Positions 1-11,873 of a stretch of DNA of 64,000 bases are shown piece after piece. The DNA lies in assembly GCA_964515335.1 (NCBI GenBank), contig CAZETS010000008.1, positions 34,529 through 98,528 of the forward strand, in the 5' to 3' direction. Source of the DNA: TMED88 sp964515335 (GTDB lineage Bacteria; Myxococcota_A; UBA9160; UBA4427). The translations under genes were made by a program, and so were the position numbers. The notes beneath the pieces are model-generated. The model was given only the letters and a program-made list of their open reading frames with translations, was not told where the DNA came from and did not search any database. Every line of letters starts with the position of its first letter. Positions within the stretch are counted from its first letter, which is position 1.

Positions 1-261
1 GAGCAGGCGACCAGCCGCACGGAAGTCCTCCGACCGAGCCGGGCCCCGACCGGACCCGCGTGTCTTCGATCGGTGCTTCGCGGCGCCGCCTTGATGGCCC
101 GGCGCGGCGGCCAGCGGAATTCGGCGATCGCCTCGGCGGCCGGCAACTCACGTGCGGCTACGGGTCTGGCGGCGGGTGCGCGGCCGGGCCGCGGTGTCGC
201 GTCCTGCTGTACCGTGCGACCGGACGCAATCCGGACGCAGCACGAGGGAAGGAAGACCTCC

Positions 262-1461
262 GTGACCCAGCCCGTCCCCGATCCGGGCCGAACGACTGCC
301 GTGTGGGGCCGCGCCTTCCGGCCCTTCTTCCTGGGCGGCGCCCTGCAGACCGCGCTCGTCGTGCCGTGGTGGGCGGCGGTCTGGCTCGGAGCCAGCCACG
401 TGCCGGCCTGGTCGACCCCGATGGCTTGGCACGGCCACGAGATGCTCTTCGGCTTCGTGGCCGCCGCGATCGCGGGCTTCATCCTCACCGCCTCGCCGGT
501 CTGGTCGGGCGGGCCGGCCCTGGCGGGGGCGCCCCTGGCGGCGACCTTCGCACTCTGGGTCGCCGGCCGGGTCGCCTTCGCGGCTGCGGGCTGGCTGCCG
601 CTCTGGCTGGTGGCGATCGTCGACGTCGCCTTCCTGCCGGTCGTCGCGCTGGCCGTCGCCCGCACGCTTCGGGGATCCGGACAGCTGCGCAACTACGCGC
701 TGGTCGGCGTGCTGCTCGTGCTCGCCGCCGCCAACGCCGCCATGCACGCGGAGGCGCTCGGCCTGGTGGCCGGCGTGACGACGCGCGCCCTCCGCTTCGC
801 GGTGGACTTCGTGATCGTGCTGATCCTGGTGATCGGCGGGCGCATCACTCCGGCCTTCACCCGCAACGCCTTCGCGCGCCAGGGCACGCCACGACCCATC
901 CACTCGCGCCCCTGGCTCGACCGCAGCGCCGTCGCCGCCGCCATCGCGATGGCGATCGCCGACCTCACGGTCGGTCGCGCTCCGCTGACCGGCGTCGCGG
1001 CGGGGGTCGCGGGCGCGGCGGCGCTCGGGCGTCTCGCCGGCTGGCAACCGCTCGCAACGCGGTCCGAACCGCTGCTCTGGTCACTCCACCTCGGCGCCGC
1101 CTGGGTGGCGGCCGGGCTGCTGATCGTCGCAGTCGGCGACCTGGGCGCCGGCGTCCCGGCCTCGGCGGGCCTCCACGCCCTCACGGCCGGCGCAATGGGC
1201 AGCATGATCATCGCCGTCACGACGCGCGTCGCGATCGGCCACACCGGCCGCCCCCTCGCGCTCCCGCGCCATGTCGTCTGGTGCTACGCGCTCGTCTCCA
1301 GCGCCGCCGCGCTACGCGTCGCCGCCCCCTTCTTGCAGGCGGACCCACAGCGCATCGCATTGATGGCCAGCGCCGCGGCCTGGTCGGCCGCCTTCGCGCT
1401 CTTCAGCGTGCGCTACTGGCCGATCCTCACCCGGCCCCGCCCCGACCAACAGCCCGGCTGA
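262..1461 (+). CDS. NnrS family membrane protein
   Basis: A 399-residue polytopic membrane protein of the NnrS family, haem/copper membrane proteins linked to nitric-oxide stress. The N-terminus shows the family signature: GRAFRPFFLGG, then WHGHEMLFGF, where the histidines are candidate metal ligands. About ten to twelve hydrophobic segments follow. The frame is open further upstream (ATG at 73), but I prefer the GTG at 262 because GGAAGG stands just before it and homology begins about ten residues later. It is convergent with rpoD and has no visible operon partner here, so its physiological role is inferred from the family alone. Confidence 0.85.
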   Translation: MTQPVPDPGRTTAVWGRAFRPFFLGGALQTALVVPWWAAVWLGASHVPAWSTPMAWHGHEMLFGFVAAAIAGFILTASPVWSGGPALAGAPLAATFALWVAGRVAFAAAGWLPLWLVAIVDVAFLPVVALAVARTLRGSGQLRNYALVGVLLVLAAANAAMHAEALGLVAGVTTRALRFAVDFVIVLILVIGGRITPAFTRNAFARQGTPRPIHSRPWLDRSAVAAAIAMAIADLTVGRAPLTGVAAGVAGAAALGRLAGWQPLATRSEPLLWSLHLGAAWVAAGLLIVAVGDLGAGVPASAGLHALTAGAMGSMIIAVTTRVAIGHTGRPLALPRHVVWCYALVSSAAALRVAAPFLQADPQRIALMASAAAWSAAFALFSVRYWPILTRPRPDQQPG

Positions 1462-1558
1462 CGCGTCCCGAAACACGATCCACGTCGTTGCCGAGCGCGA
1501 GGCGGCCTGGCCGCGAGGGGTGCGCCGTCGCCGGGGCCACGGCACGAAGCCGGCACTC

Positions 1559-3307
<1,749 letters not shown>

Positions 3308-3421
3308 GGGGGGGCTCCTTCGAATCAGTACCGGCAACAGCGTGTGGCGATGAAACAGCGCTACGGCGATCGCATCTATGTCGGCTCTTCGTATCCGCTC
3401 GGGGGCAACGACTCTCTATCT

Positions 3422-3485
3422 CTCGTGCCTTGTCTCTCTATCTCTCTATCTCTCTCGTGCCTTGTCTCTCTCGTGCCTTGTCTCT
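3422..3485. repeat. 16-bp direct repeats in the dnaG-rpoD gap
   Basis: The unit CTCGTGCCTTGTCTCT occurs exactly at 3422-3437, 3454-3469 and 3470-3485. The last two copies are directly tandem and the first is one unit length away, with CTATCT-type pyrimidine repeats between. The operon is transcribed leftward, so the mRNA carries the purine-rich complement (AGAGACAAGGCACGAG) in the leader of rpoD. No gene is visible in the 235-bp gap. Confidence 0.85.
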
Positions 3486-3542
3486 TCGGGTATCTCTGTC
3501 AGGTGCCGATCGGCGACCCGTCGGTGTCACCTCTCGCGTGAA

Positions 3543-5345
3543 TCAAAGGGCCGCCCCTGGTAGGACGCCCACTGCAGCGCGCTTTCGCTCGAGCAACTGC
3601 TGACGCTCGCGCAGCAGGGCCTGGAGGTCGGCCTCCGGCTCCTGCATGCGGCGCTTGAGCTCCTTCTCCCTGGCTTCGAGATCCTTGGCAACGTAGCGAC
3701 CCACGAGGTGAACGAGCACCTCGGAGGGCGGCGTTTCCTGGTCGAGGAGCGACTCGTCGACGAGCACGTCGTGGAGCAGTCCCACCAGCTCCGCGTCGAG
3801 GCGCGACTCGCAGGCGTGCACGTCGATGCCGCCTTCGCGCTCGACGAGGCCCTCCGCCGCGGCATCGGCGAGCGACATCACGAGCCGTTTGTACGGGCTT
3901 CCGGGCAGCACCTCGTTGATCTGCGAACACAGCTCGTCGGTCACGAAGCCCGGGTGGCGGGCCAGGATGAGTGCGATCAACCGCAGATGGCGCTCCTCGC
4001 CGGGCGCCGCCTTCGGGGAAACAGCGCGGGCCAGGGCGTCGTCGGCCTCCGCCGAGCCTCCGCGACCTGCCGAGCGGATCACCGCTTCGACGGCGGCGGC
4101 GTCGGTGCCGGTTGCGATCGCGAGCCTTCGCGCGTGCTCGCTTCGCTCGACCGGATTCGGGATCGCTGCGATCAGCGGAGCCGTGTGACGCACCGCGTCG
4201 GCCTTCTCGGCAGGCGTCATGCAGCCGGACGCCATGGCGCGCTTGATCACGACCTCGAGTGCGTCGGGGGCGCGGTCGACCATGTTCCGCAGCGCTTGGG
4301 CGCCCTCGGCGGCCAGGTAGTCGTCGGGATCCTGCCCGCTCGGCAACGACACGGCCCGCACCCGCAGACCCTCGGGCAGCAGCACCGCGAGGGCCTTTTC
4401 CATGGCGTTCTGCCCCGCCTCGTCTCCGTCGAAGAGCAGCGTCACGTTACCGGTGCGCCGCCGCAGGTCCTTGGCGTGATCCGGGGTGAGTGCGGTGCCG
4501 CAGGTCGCCACCGCCTCTTCGAGTCCCGCGCGATGCAGGGCGATCACGTCGAAGTAGCCCTCGGAGACGATCGCGCGACCGGCGCGGCGCATCGGCTCGA
4601 GGGCGAGGTGCAGACCGTAGAGGGCTCGCCTCTTGTGGTAGACCGGGCTCTCGGCCGTGTTCAGGTACTTGGGCTCCTGGTCGGCCGCCATGGCGCGCGC
4701 ACCGAACGCGATGATGCGGCCCCGGACATCGGCGATGGGAAAGGTCACGCGACCGCGCAAGCGGTCGTAGCTTCCGCCGGAGCGCCCCTCCATGACGAGG
4801 CCGGCCGTCTCGGAGGCCTTGCGGGGCACACTGGCGCGCTCGAGGTGACGGGTCAGCGTCTCCCAGGCGTCGGGCGCGAAGCCGAGACCGAAGCGCTCGG
4901 TCGTGGCGGCGTCGAGGCCGCGCTGCTCGAGGTACTCGCGCGCCGCCTTGCCGGTGTCCACCGCGAGCTGCTCGCGGTAGCAGCGCTGAGCCTCGTCGAG
5001 GGCCTGGTAGAGGGCCTCGCGCTCGCCGCGGTCCTCGCGGCGGCCGCCCGTCTCGGGCACCTCGATGCCGAGATCGGCGGCGAGGCTGCGAACGGCTTCC
5101 GGGAAGGTGAGGTTCTCGTACTCGACGAGAAAGGTGATCGCGTTGCCGCCCTTCTGACAGCCGAAGCAGTGGAAGATGCCGCGATCGGGATTGACGTTGA
5201 AGGAGGGCGTTTTCTCTTCGTGGAACGGGCAGAGCCCCTTCCAGTTGCGGCCGGCCTGCTTGAGTTCGACGTAGCGCCCGACCAGGGCCACGATGTCGGC
5301 CCGGTCGCGCACCTCCTGGATTGTCTCTTCCGGGATTCGACCCAA
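3543..5345 (-). CDS. dnaG: DNA primase DnaG
   Basis: Replicative primase of 600 residues that makes RNA primers at the fork. The N-terminal zinc-binding domain shows C39-x2-H42 (CPFHEEKTPSF) and C60-x2-C63 (FHCFGCQKGG). The TOPRIM catalytic core has SEGYFDVIALHRAG and the acidic LLFDGDEAGQNA motif. A helical C-terminal part, which in the family contacts DnaB, completes the usual length. The start appears to be TTG (GGTCGAATCCCG follows), with GAGG about six bases upstream. It lies 48 bp after rpsU and before rpoD, the classic macromolecular-synthesis operon order. Confidence 0.97.
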   Translation of the reverse strand: MGRIPEETIQEVRDRADIVALVGRYVELKQAGRNWKGLCPFHEEKTPSFNVNPDRGIFHCFGCQKGGNAITFLVEYENLTFPEAVRSLAADLGIEVPETGGRREDRGEREALYQALDEAQRCYREQLAVDTGKAAREYLEQRGLDAATTERFGLGFAPDAWETLTRHLERASVPRKASETAGLVMEGRSGGSYDRLRGRVTFPIADVRGRIIAFGARAMAADQEPKYLNTAESPVYHKRRALYGLHLALEPMRRAGRAIVSEGYFDVIALHRAGLEEAVATCGTALTPDHAKDLRRRTGNVTLLFDGDEAGQNAMEKALAVLLPEGLRVRAVSLPSGQDPDDYLAAEGAQALRNMVDRAPDALEVVIKRAMASGCMTPAEKADAVRHTAPLIAAIPNPVERSEHARRLAIATGTDAAAVEAVIRSAGRGGSAEADDALARAVSPKAAPGEERHLRLIALILARHPGFVTDELCSQINEVLPGSPYKRLVMSLADAAAEGLVEREGGIDVHACESRLDAELVGLLHDVLVDESLLDQETPPSEVLVHLVGRYVAKDLEAREKELKRRMQEPEADLQALLRERQQLLERKRAAVGVLPGAAL

Positions 5346-5393
5346 TCGTCGCCTCGCTACACGAGACGCTGGCCCGCCCCTCTTGGGGGGCGC

Positions 5394-5591
5394 TCAGTCG
5401 GCCATGCGCCTCATCTTCTTCAGCGCGCGCTTGCGCGCTGCTGCCGCCTTCTTCTTCTTCCGGATGCTCGGCTTGTCGTAGTACTCGCGACGCCGCAGCT
5501 CCGTGAGGATGCCGGCCTTCTCGCAGGTCTTCTTGAAGCGGCGCATGGCCTGCTCGAAAGACTCGTTCTCCTTGACTTTGACGACGGGCAT
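5394..5591 (-). CDS. rpsU: 30S ribosomal protein S21
   Basis: A 65-residue basic protein with the S21 pattern: PVVKVKENESFEQAMRRFKK at the start, REYYDKPSIRKKKK in the middle and a Lys/Arg-rich end. S21 binds the 30S platform near the anti-Shine-Dalgarno region. It is the first gene of rpsU-dnaG-rpoD, so its promoter (see the palindrome at 5740-5756) should serve initiation of translation, replication and transcription together. Confidence 0.97.
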   Translation of the reverse strand: MPVVKVKENESFEQAMRRFKKTCEKAGILTELRRREYYDKPSIRKKKKAAAARKRALKKMRRMAD

Positions 5592-5739
5592 GTGTTCTTC
5601 TGGCTCCAGGCTGTCCTCTCCGACCGTGGCTCCGGCGCTGCCTGCTGGTTGTTGCGGGCGACGGGTTACGGGTGACGGGCGGAGTGTGCGAGCCGATCAC
5701 CTCGGCGCGCAGTGGTTGTGAGTGGCTTAAAGACCCCGT

Positions 5740-5756
5740 TAGTGTCGTAGACACTA
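5740..5756. promoter_or_regulatory. 17-bp palindrome upstream of rpsU-dnaG-rpoD
   Basis: TAGTGTC-GTA-GACACTA is a perfect 7-bp inverted repeat with a 3-bp centre, about 150 bp before the rpsU start in a 317-bp gene-free stretch (5592-5908). On the minus strand it is preceded by TTGTAC and followed by TAACGG, a weak -35/-10 arrangement with the palindrome filling the spacer. It looks like a dimer-binding operator, loosely like BlaI/CopY-type sites, but the regulator is unknown. I see no gene in the rest of the stretch. Confidence 0.55.
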
Positions 5757-5908
5757 CGGTACAAGATCGTTTTAGGGTGCCTCGCCACTGTGTGTAGTAC
5801 TCGATTCCTATCGGAAATCGGGCGCGAGGCCGAAAAGTCACTGAATATCAGTTGGTTGCGGTCGATTCCGCGTCCAACTTGCGATCGTAGCAGAGGGCAG
5901 ACGGCCCC

Positions 5909-6727
5909 TCAATCGGGGGCTGCGGGGCCGGCGGGCGGCGGCCGAACCGCGATGCCCCGGGCGGCGAGGTCGCGTTTCACCTCGCCCACCGTCGTCTCGC
6001 CGAAGTGGAAGATCGAGGCAGCCAGTGCCGCCTGGGCGTGTCCTTCCTCCGGGCCCTCGCCGAGCGCGGCCGCCAGGTCGGCCGCGCTGCCCCCGCCCCC
6101 CGAGGCGATCACGGGAATCGGCACGCGATCGGCCACGGCGCGGAGCATCGAGAGGTCGTAGCCGCTCTTGGTGCCGTCGCGATCCATGCTGGTCAGCAGG
6201 ATCTCGCCGGCGCCCGCCTCGGCGTTGCGGGCCGCCCACTCGACTGCGTCGATGCCGGTCGGACGCCGCCCGCCGTGGGTGCAGACCTCCCAGCTTCCGG
6301 CCACGAGCTCGCCCGCCTCGTCGCGGGCGGCCCGCGCGTCGATGGCGAGCACGAGGTTCGCACTGCCGATCTTCGCGGCGGCCTCGGGGACGAGGTCGGG
6401 GTCGTGGACGGCCGCGGTCATGATCGAGACCTTGTCGGCGCCGGCGTTCAGCAGATCGCGGATGTCCTGGATCGAGCGCACGCCGCCGCCCACGGTCAGC
6501 GGCATGAAGACGGTCTCGGCCGTTCGCGACACCACGTCGAGCAGGATCCCCCGCTCCTCGTGGCTGGCCGTGATGTCGAGGAAGGTGATCTCGTCGGCCT
6601 CCTGCTCGTCGTAGACCTGAGCGACCTGCACCGGGTCGCCACAGTCGACGTGGTCGACGTACTTCACGCCCTTCACGACGCGCCCCTTGTCGACGTCGAG
6701 GCAGGGGATGATCCGCTTCTTCAGCAT
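5909..6727 (-). CDS. hisF: Imidazole glycerol phosphate synthase, cyclase subunit HisF
   Basis: The (beta/alpha)8 cyclase subunit that, with HisH, converts PRFAR plus ammonia to IGP and AICAR in histidine synthesis. The N-terminus RIIPCLDVDKGRVVKGV carries catalytic Asp11; LTVGGGVRS and IPVIASGGGGS are the phosphate-binding loops, and LAIDAR supplies the second catalytic Asp. At 272 residues it is slightly longer than usual, with a proline/alanine tail. Last gene of the prfA-prmC-his run, 34 bp after its partner hisH. hisA, which usually sits between hisH and hisF, is absent. Confidence 0.96.
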   Translation of the reverse strand: MLKKRIIPCLDVDKGRVVKGVKYVDHVDCGDPVQVAQVYDEQEADEITFLDITASHEERGILLDVVSRTAETVFMPLTVGGGVRSIQDIRDLLNAGADKVSIMTAAVHDPDLVPEAAAKIGSANLVLAIDARAARDEAGELVAGSWEVCTHGGRRPTGIDAVEWAARNAEAGAGEILLTSMDRDGTKSGYDLSMLRAVADRVPIPVIASGGGGSAADLAAALGEGPEEGHAQAALAASIFHFGETTVGEVKRDLAARGIAVRPPPAGPAAPD

Positions 6728-6761
6728 GACTCTTTCCGGTGTCGAGTGCCTGCGGCCGTCG

Positions 6762-7409
6762 TCATCGGCTCGACTCCACCCAGGCGCGGAAGGCGTCGAG
6801 CAACCGACGTCCCGCCTGCTGACTCTTCTCGGGGTGGAACTGCACGGCGAAGATCGAGCCCCGCGCCACCGCGGCCGCGAAATCGCCGCCGTACTCGGTG
6901 CGCCCCACCACGATGCTCTCGTCGGTGGGGACCGGCCGATAGGAGTGCACGAAGTAGAAGTGGTCGCGCTCGGGCAGGCGCTCGAGCATCGGATGCTCGC
7001 CCGAGAAGCGCACCTCGTTCCAGCCGATGTGGGGCACGCGAAGCCGCGATCCGCCGCTGTCGCGATCCGGAAAGCGCTCGACCCGGCCGCCGAAGAGCCC
7101 GAATCCCTTGTTGGGGCCGTGCTCGTCGCCCTCTTCGAAGAGCAGCTGGATGCCCAGGCACAGCCCGAGGTAGGGCCGCCCGTCCTGCACGGCGTCCTTC
7201 ACGGCAGGCTCGAGCCCGCTCGCACGCAGCGCCCCCATGCCGTCCGCGAAGGCGCCGACGCCCGGCAGCACGACACCGTCCGCCCGGGCGACCGTCGCCG
7301 GATCGCTGGTGACGTCCACCACGAGCCCGCTCCGCTCGAGCGCCTTCGCGACGCTGCGCAGATTGCCTGCCCCGTAGTCGACGAGTGCGACGCGTGCCGG
7401 CGCGCTCAC
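6762..7409 (-). CDS. hisH: Imidazole glycerol phosphate synthase, glutaminase subunit HisH
   Basis: Class I glutamine amidotransferase of 215 residues that feeds ammonia to HisF. It opens with VALVDYGAGNLRSVAKAL, has the nucleophile Cys84 in YLGLCLGIQLL, and the catalytic His-x-Glu in VQFHPEKS near the end. The start codon appears to be GTG at 7409 with only a weak ribosome site. It lies between hisB and hisF in the same transcript. Confidence 0.95.
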   Translation of the reverse strand: MSAPARVALVDYGAGNLRSVAKALERSGLVVDVTSDPATVARADGVVLPGVGAFADGMGALRASGLEPAVKDAVQDGRPYLGLCLGIQLLFEEGDEHGPNKGFGLFGGRVERFPDRDSGGSRLRVPHIGWNEVRFSGEHPMLERLPERDHFYFVHSYRPVPTDESIVVGRTEYGGDFAAAVARGSIFAVQFHPEKSQQAGRRLLDAFRAWVESSR

Positions 7410-7495
7410 GACTCGCCGGCCGTGGACGATCGTCGCAGCAGGCGTTCACCGCGCGGAGCGGCGTCGCGACTGGGGGGGCATGCGGGGGACATCGC

Positions 7496-8107
7496 TCAGA
7501 GCGCGCCCTTCACGGTGGGCAGGCCCGACTCGCGTGGGTCGATGGCGACCGCCTCGCGAAGCGCGCGGGCCACCCCCTTGAAGATCGCCTCGACGACGTG
7601 GTGGGGGCTTCTGCCGTAGCGCTTGTCGATGTGCAGATCGAGGCCGGCGTTCTGGCTGAACGCGTACATGAAGTCCTCGGTGAGCGCCGCGTCGAAGTCG
7701 CCGATGCGGTCGTTCGCGAGCTCGACGCGATACACCAGATACGGTCGGTTGGACACGTCGACTGCCACCTCGACCTTGCTCTCGGCCATCGGCAGTACGA
7801 ACGACCCGAAGCGGCGGATGCCCTCGGCGCCGCCGAGCGCGTCGCGCAGCGCCTGACCGAGCGCGATCCCCACGTCCTCCACGGTGTGGTGGAGGTCGAC
7901 CTCGACGTCGCCCTGCGCCTCGAGGACGAGGTCGAAGAGGGCGTGGCGCGCGAACGACTCCAGCATGTGGTCGAAGAAGGGGATGCCGGTGGCGACCTGG
8001 TACTGGCCGCTGCCGTCGAGCCCGAGCTGCACCCGGATCTCGGTTTCCTTCGTCTTGCGCTGGATCGTGGCGACGCGGCTCGCGCCGCCCTCGGCCTTCT
8101 TCGTCAT
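7496..8107 (-). CDS. hisB: Imidazoleglycerol-phosphate dehydratase
   Basis: Monofunctional IGP dehydratase of 203 residues, without the N-terminal phosphatase domain of the enterobacterial HisB fusion. The manganese-binding duplicated motifs are visible: GIPFFDHMLESFARH with DLHHTVEDVG, and later AFSQNAGLDLHI with SPHHVVEAIFKG. It catalyses the sixth step of histidine synthesis. It lies 158 bp downstream of hisD, the widest gap in this gene run, so a secondary promoter there is possible though I do not see a convincing one. Confidence 0.96.
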   Translation of the reverse strand: MTKKAEGGASRVATIQRKTKETEIRVQLGLDGSGQYQVATGIPFFDHMLESFARHALFDLVLEAQGDVEVDLHHTVEDVGIALGQALRDALGGAEGIRRFGSFVLPMAESKVEVAVDVSNRPYLVYRVELANDRIGDFDAALTEDFMYAFSQNAGLDLHIDKRYGRSPHHVVEAIFKGVARALREAVAIDPRESGLPTVKGAL

Positions 8108-8265
8108 GGCGGCCGGATACTCCCGACGAGCAGCTATCCCCGCGGGTCTCCACGGCGATACGTGCCCGTTCTCGAGCCTTTGCGGGCTCTTCGGGTACAG
8201 GCGGTGGAGCGCGGGGCGCCCGGCTCCCGGGCCGGCTGATCCGGCGACGGATGACCTGAGGGCGA

Positions 8266-9633
8266 CTAGAGCTCCGTTTCCCGAGCCTGCTCGCGCTCGC
8301 GGCGGGCCCGGCGGATCTTTTGTAGCCGCAGCTCGACCGAAGTGCCATGGCCCGACAGGCCCTCGACCTCGGCGAGGCGGACCACCTCGGCCCCCAGCTC
8401 GCGCAGCTTCGGCGGCTCGAACTTCACGAAGCTCGTGCGCTTCAGGAAGTCCTCCACGCCGAGCGGCGAGTCGAAGCGGGCGGTGCCGCCCGAGGGCAGC
8501 ACGTCGTTGGGCCCGGCCAGGTAGTCGCCCACGCCTGCCGGCGTGTAGTGGCCCATGAAGATCGCCCCGGCGTTTTCGACCGCCTTGGCGGCGAGTTCGG
8601 GGTTGTCGACCGCCAGCACCAGGTGCTCCGGCGCGTACTCGTTGGCGAACGCGATCGACTCGTCGAGGCTCTTCGTGAGCACCACGACGCCGGCCGCCGA
8701 CAGGCTCTGCTTGGCGACGCGCGCCTTGTCGAGCGCCTTGATCTGCTTGGCGACCTGTTCCTGGACCCGCGTCACCAGCCCCTTCATGTGCGTGATGAAG
8801 ACCGTCTGGGCGTGGCTACCGCTCTCGGCGTGGGAGAGCAGATCGGCGGCCAGCCAGGCGGGCGTCGCCGACTTGTCGGCGACGATGCAGACTTCGCGGG
8901 GCCCGGACGAGCCGCCCACGCCCACCGCGCCGGACACGAAGCGCTTGGCGGCATCGATCTCGGGATCGCCCGGGCCGATGATCTTGTCGACCCGCGGCAC
9001 GCTGAGCGTCCCGTACGCGAAGGCCGCCATCGCGGCGGGCCCGGCGAACTTGAACACGCGGTGCACACCGGAGATACGCGCCGCCATCAGGATCTCGGGA
9101 CAAACCGTGCCATCGGCCCGCGGCGGCGCGCCGAGCACGATCTCGGGCACCTCCACCGCCGACGGCGGGGTCGCGTTCATGATCAGCGTGGAGGGATGCA
9201 GCCCACCGTCCGCCGGAGCGACGACAGCCACTCGCGCGAGCGGCCGCACGCGCTGACCCATGTAGCCGCCGCCTTCCTCGCGCATCTCCCAGCTCGAGGG
9301 CACACGCTTGCGGTGGAAGTCGCGGATCCGCATGGCGGCCTTGCCGAGGGCCGCGCGGTCGGCCGGATCGACGGCCTCGCAGCCGGCGTCCCACTCGTCG
9401 TTGGTGACCTCGAGGCGGTCGACCTCGATGTCGTACCTGCTCTCCACCCAGGCGCGCAGCGCGCGGTCGCCGCCCTCGCGCACCCTGTCGCAGAGCGCCA
9501 CGACCTCGGCGTTCTCGCAGCCGCCCGCGCGCGTGCTCTCACGCAGGCAGGTTGCCTGCCAGGTCTTCGCGAAGTCCCGGTCGTCGGGCTTGATCACCTT
9601 GAGGGGCTTCGCGCTGCTCGTCTTCGTCGCCAT
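8266..9633 (-). CDS. hisD: Histidinol dehydrogenase
   Basis: Zinc- and NAD-dependent enzyme of 455 residues that oxidises L-histidinol to histidine in two steps. Diagnostic segments include IIGPGDPEIDAAKRFVSGAVG, the zinc/active-site region ADLLSHAESGSHAQ, and NEYAPEHL followed by GAIFMGHYTPAGVGDYLAGPNDVLPSGGTARF. A lysine-rich N-terminal extension of about 15 residues precedes the conserved part. It is 57 bp downstream of prmC and upstream of hisB. hisG, which is commonly adjacent to hisD, is not in the window. Confidence 0.96.
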   Translation of the reverse strand: MATKTSSAKPLKVIKPDDRDFAKTWQATCLRESTRAGGCENAEVVALCDRVREGGDRALRAWVESRYDIEVDRLEVTNDEWDAGCEAVDPADRAALGKAAMRIRDFHRKRVPSSWEMREEGGGYMGQRVRPLARVAVVAPADGGLHPSTLIMNATPPSAVEVPEIVLGAPPRADGTVCPEILMAARISGVHRVFKFAGPAAMAAFAYGTLSVPRVDKIIGPGDPEIDAAKRFVSGAVGVGGSSGPREVCIVADKSATPAWLAADLLSHAESGSHAQTVFITHMKGLVTRVQEQVAKQIKALDKARVAKQSLSAAGVVVLTKSLDESIAFANEYAPEHLVLAVDNPELAAKAVENAGAIFMGHYTPAGVGDYLAGPNDVLPSGGTARFDSPLGVEDFLKRTSFVKFEPPKLRELGAEVVRLAEVEGLSGHGTSVELRLQKIRRARREREQARETEL

Positions 9634-9690
9634 GCTGTCGAACCTCCTGCGGCCCCGGGGCGCTTCAGAAGGCTCCTGCGACCCAGATCG

Positions 9691-10578
9691 CTACTCCCCC
9701 CGCGCCCGCCGCGCCGCCACCACCCGTGGCCGCCCGGCCAGATCGCGCAGGGTCTCGATCTCGCCCAGACCCGCCTCCGCGAACCATCCCGCTACCGCTT
9801 CTGCCTGCCCGGGGTCGACCTCGACGGCCGTCCACCCCCCGGGCTCGAGCATCTCCGCCACCCCGGCCGCGAAGGGCCGGAGCACCGCGTACCCGTCGTC
9901 GCCGCCGAAGAGCGCTGCCTCGGGCTCGTGGGCGAGCTCCGGAGCGAGCAACCCTGCGGTCGACCGCGCCAGGTACGGCGGGTTGGAGACGATCAGATCG
10001 AACGTTTCGCCCCGGACGGGCTCGAAGAGGCTGCCCTCCAGGAAACGAACGCCTTCACCGACTCGCAACTCATCGGCATTGAGTCGCGCGATCTGTAGAG
10101 CTTCCGCCGAGATGTCGGTCGCGGTGATCCGTGCCGAGGGCCTCTCGTGGGCGACGCTGAGGGCAATCGCCCCTGAACCGGTGCCGACGTCGAGCACCTG
10201 CCACGCAGACGCCGACCCTTCGCCCTCGGGGATCGGCATCTGGGCCAGCAGGGCCTCGACGAGAGTCTCGGTGTCCGGCCGCGGTGTCAGCACGTCGGGG
10301 CTGACCGTGAAGTGGAGCGACCAGAATTCCTTGCCGCCCACCAGCAAGGAAACGGGAACGCGTTCGCCTACCCGTCGGGCCACCAACTCGCGGTAGCGGG
10401 CCCGCTCGCCGGGCTGCACGGGCTTGTCGTACTGCAAATAGAGGTCGAGTCGGCGTATCCCGAGCGCGTGGGCGAGCAGCACTTCGGCGTCGAGGCGAGG
10501 CGACTCGATGCCCTTCTCGGTGAAGTGGGTCGTCGTCCAGCGCAGCAGGTCGAGGACCGTCCAGCGGCGGTCGCCCAT
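9691..10578 (-). CDS. prmC: Peptide chain release factor N5-glutamine methyltransferase PrmC
   Basis: SAM-dependent methyltransferase of 295 residues that methylates the glutamine of the GGQ loop of release factors. The N-terminal helical domain is followed by the Rossmann domain with VLTPRPDTETLVEALL, the SAM loop VLDVGTGSGAIALSVA and the catalytic SNPPYL motif. It starts 6 bp after the stop of prfA, its own substrate, the standard arrangement. Confidence 0.96.
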   Translation of the reverse strand: MGDRRWTVLDLLRWTTTHFTEKGIESPRLDAEVLLAHALGIRRLDLYLQYDKPVQPGERARYRELVARRVGERVPVSLLVGGKEFWSLHFTVSPDVLTPRPDTETLVEALLAQMPIPEGEGSASAWQVLDVGTGSGAIALSVAHERPSARITATDISAEALQIARLNADELRVGEGVRFLEGSLFEPVRGETFDLIVSNPPYLARSTAGLLAPELAHEPEAALFGGDDGYAVLRPFAAGVAEMLEPGGWTAVEVDPGQAEAVAGWFAEAGLGEIETLRDLAGRPRVVAARRARGE

Positions 10579-10584
10579 GACGGA

Positions 10585-11679
<1,095 letters not shown>

Positions 11680-11837
11680 GAGTGGTCCCTGCCGGGAGAG
11701 AGGGGCGGAACTTACGCAATACGGGTCGCGGGGCCAATCACCCGCCTGGTGGGGACGGGCCGATGGAGGGGGCCACCTGCAAGCGACCGGCAGCCAGCAC
11801 GAGGGCCTCGGGCAACCCGCTTCCGTCGCTCTTGGGG

Positions 11838-11873
11838 TAGAAATATCACACGATTAGCGGTAATATTTCCCAC
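11838..11873 (+). promoter_or_regulatory. Promoter with operator overlapping its -10, upstream of the DUF6502 gene
   Basis: A candidate -35 (TAGAAA, 11838-11843) and a strong -10 (TAATAT, 11861-11866) are 17 bp apart. The -10 lies inside GCGGTAATATTTCCCAC (11857-11873). Its reverse complement, GTGGGAAATATTACCGC, matches the perfect palindrome at 17700-17716 in 15 of 17 positions. The placement suggests repression, possibly by the gene product itself. Confidence 0.6.

Noticed and set aside
3344..3563. Small plus-strand open frames in the dnaG-rpoD gap
   Set aside because: They only translate the Ser/Leu-rich pyrimidine repeat and lack ribosome sites.
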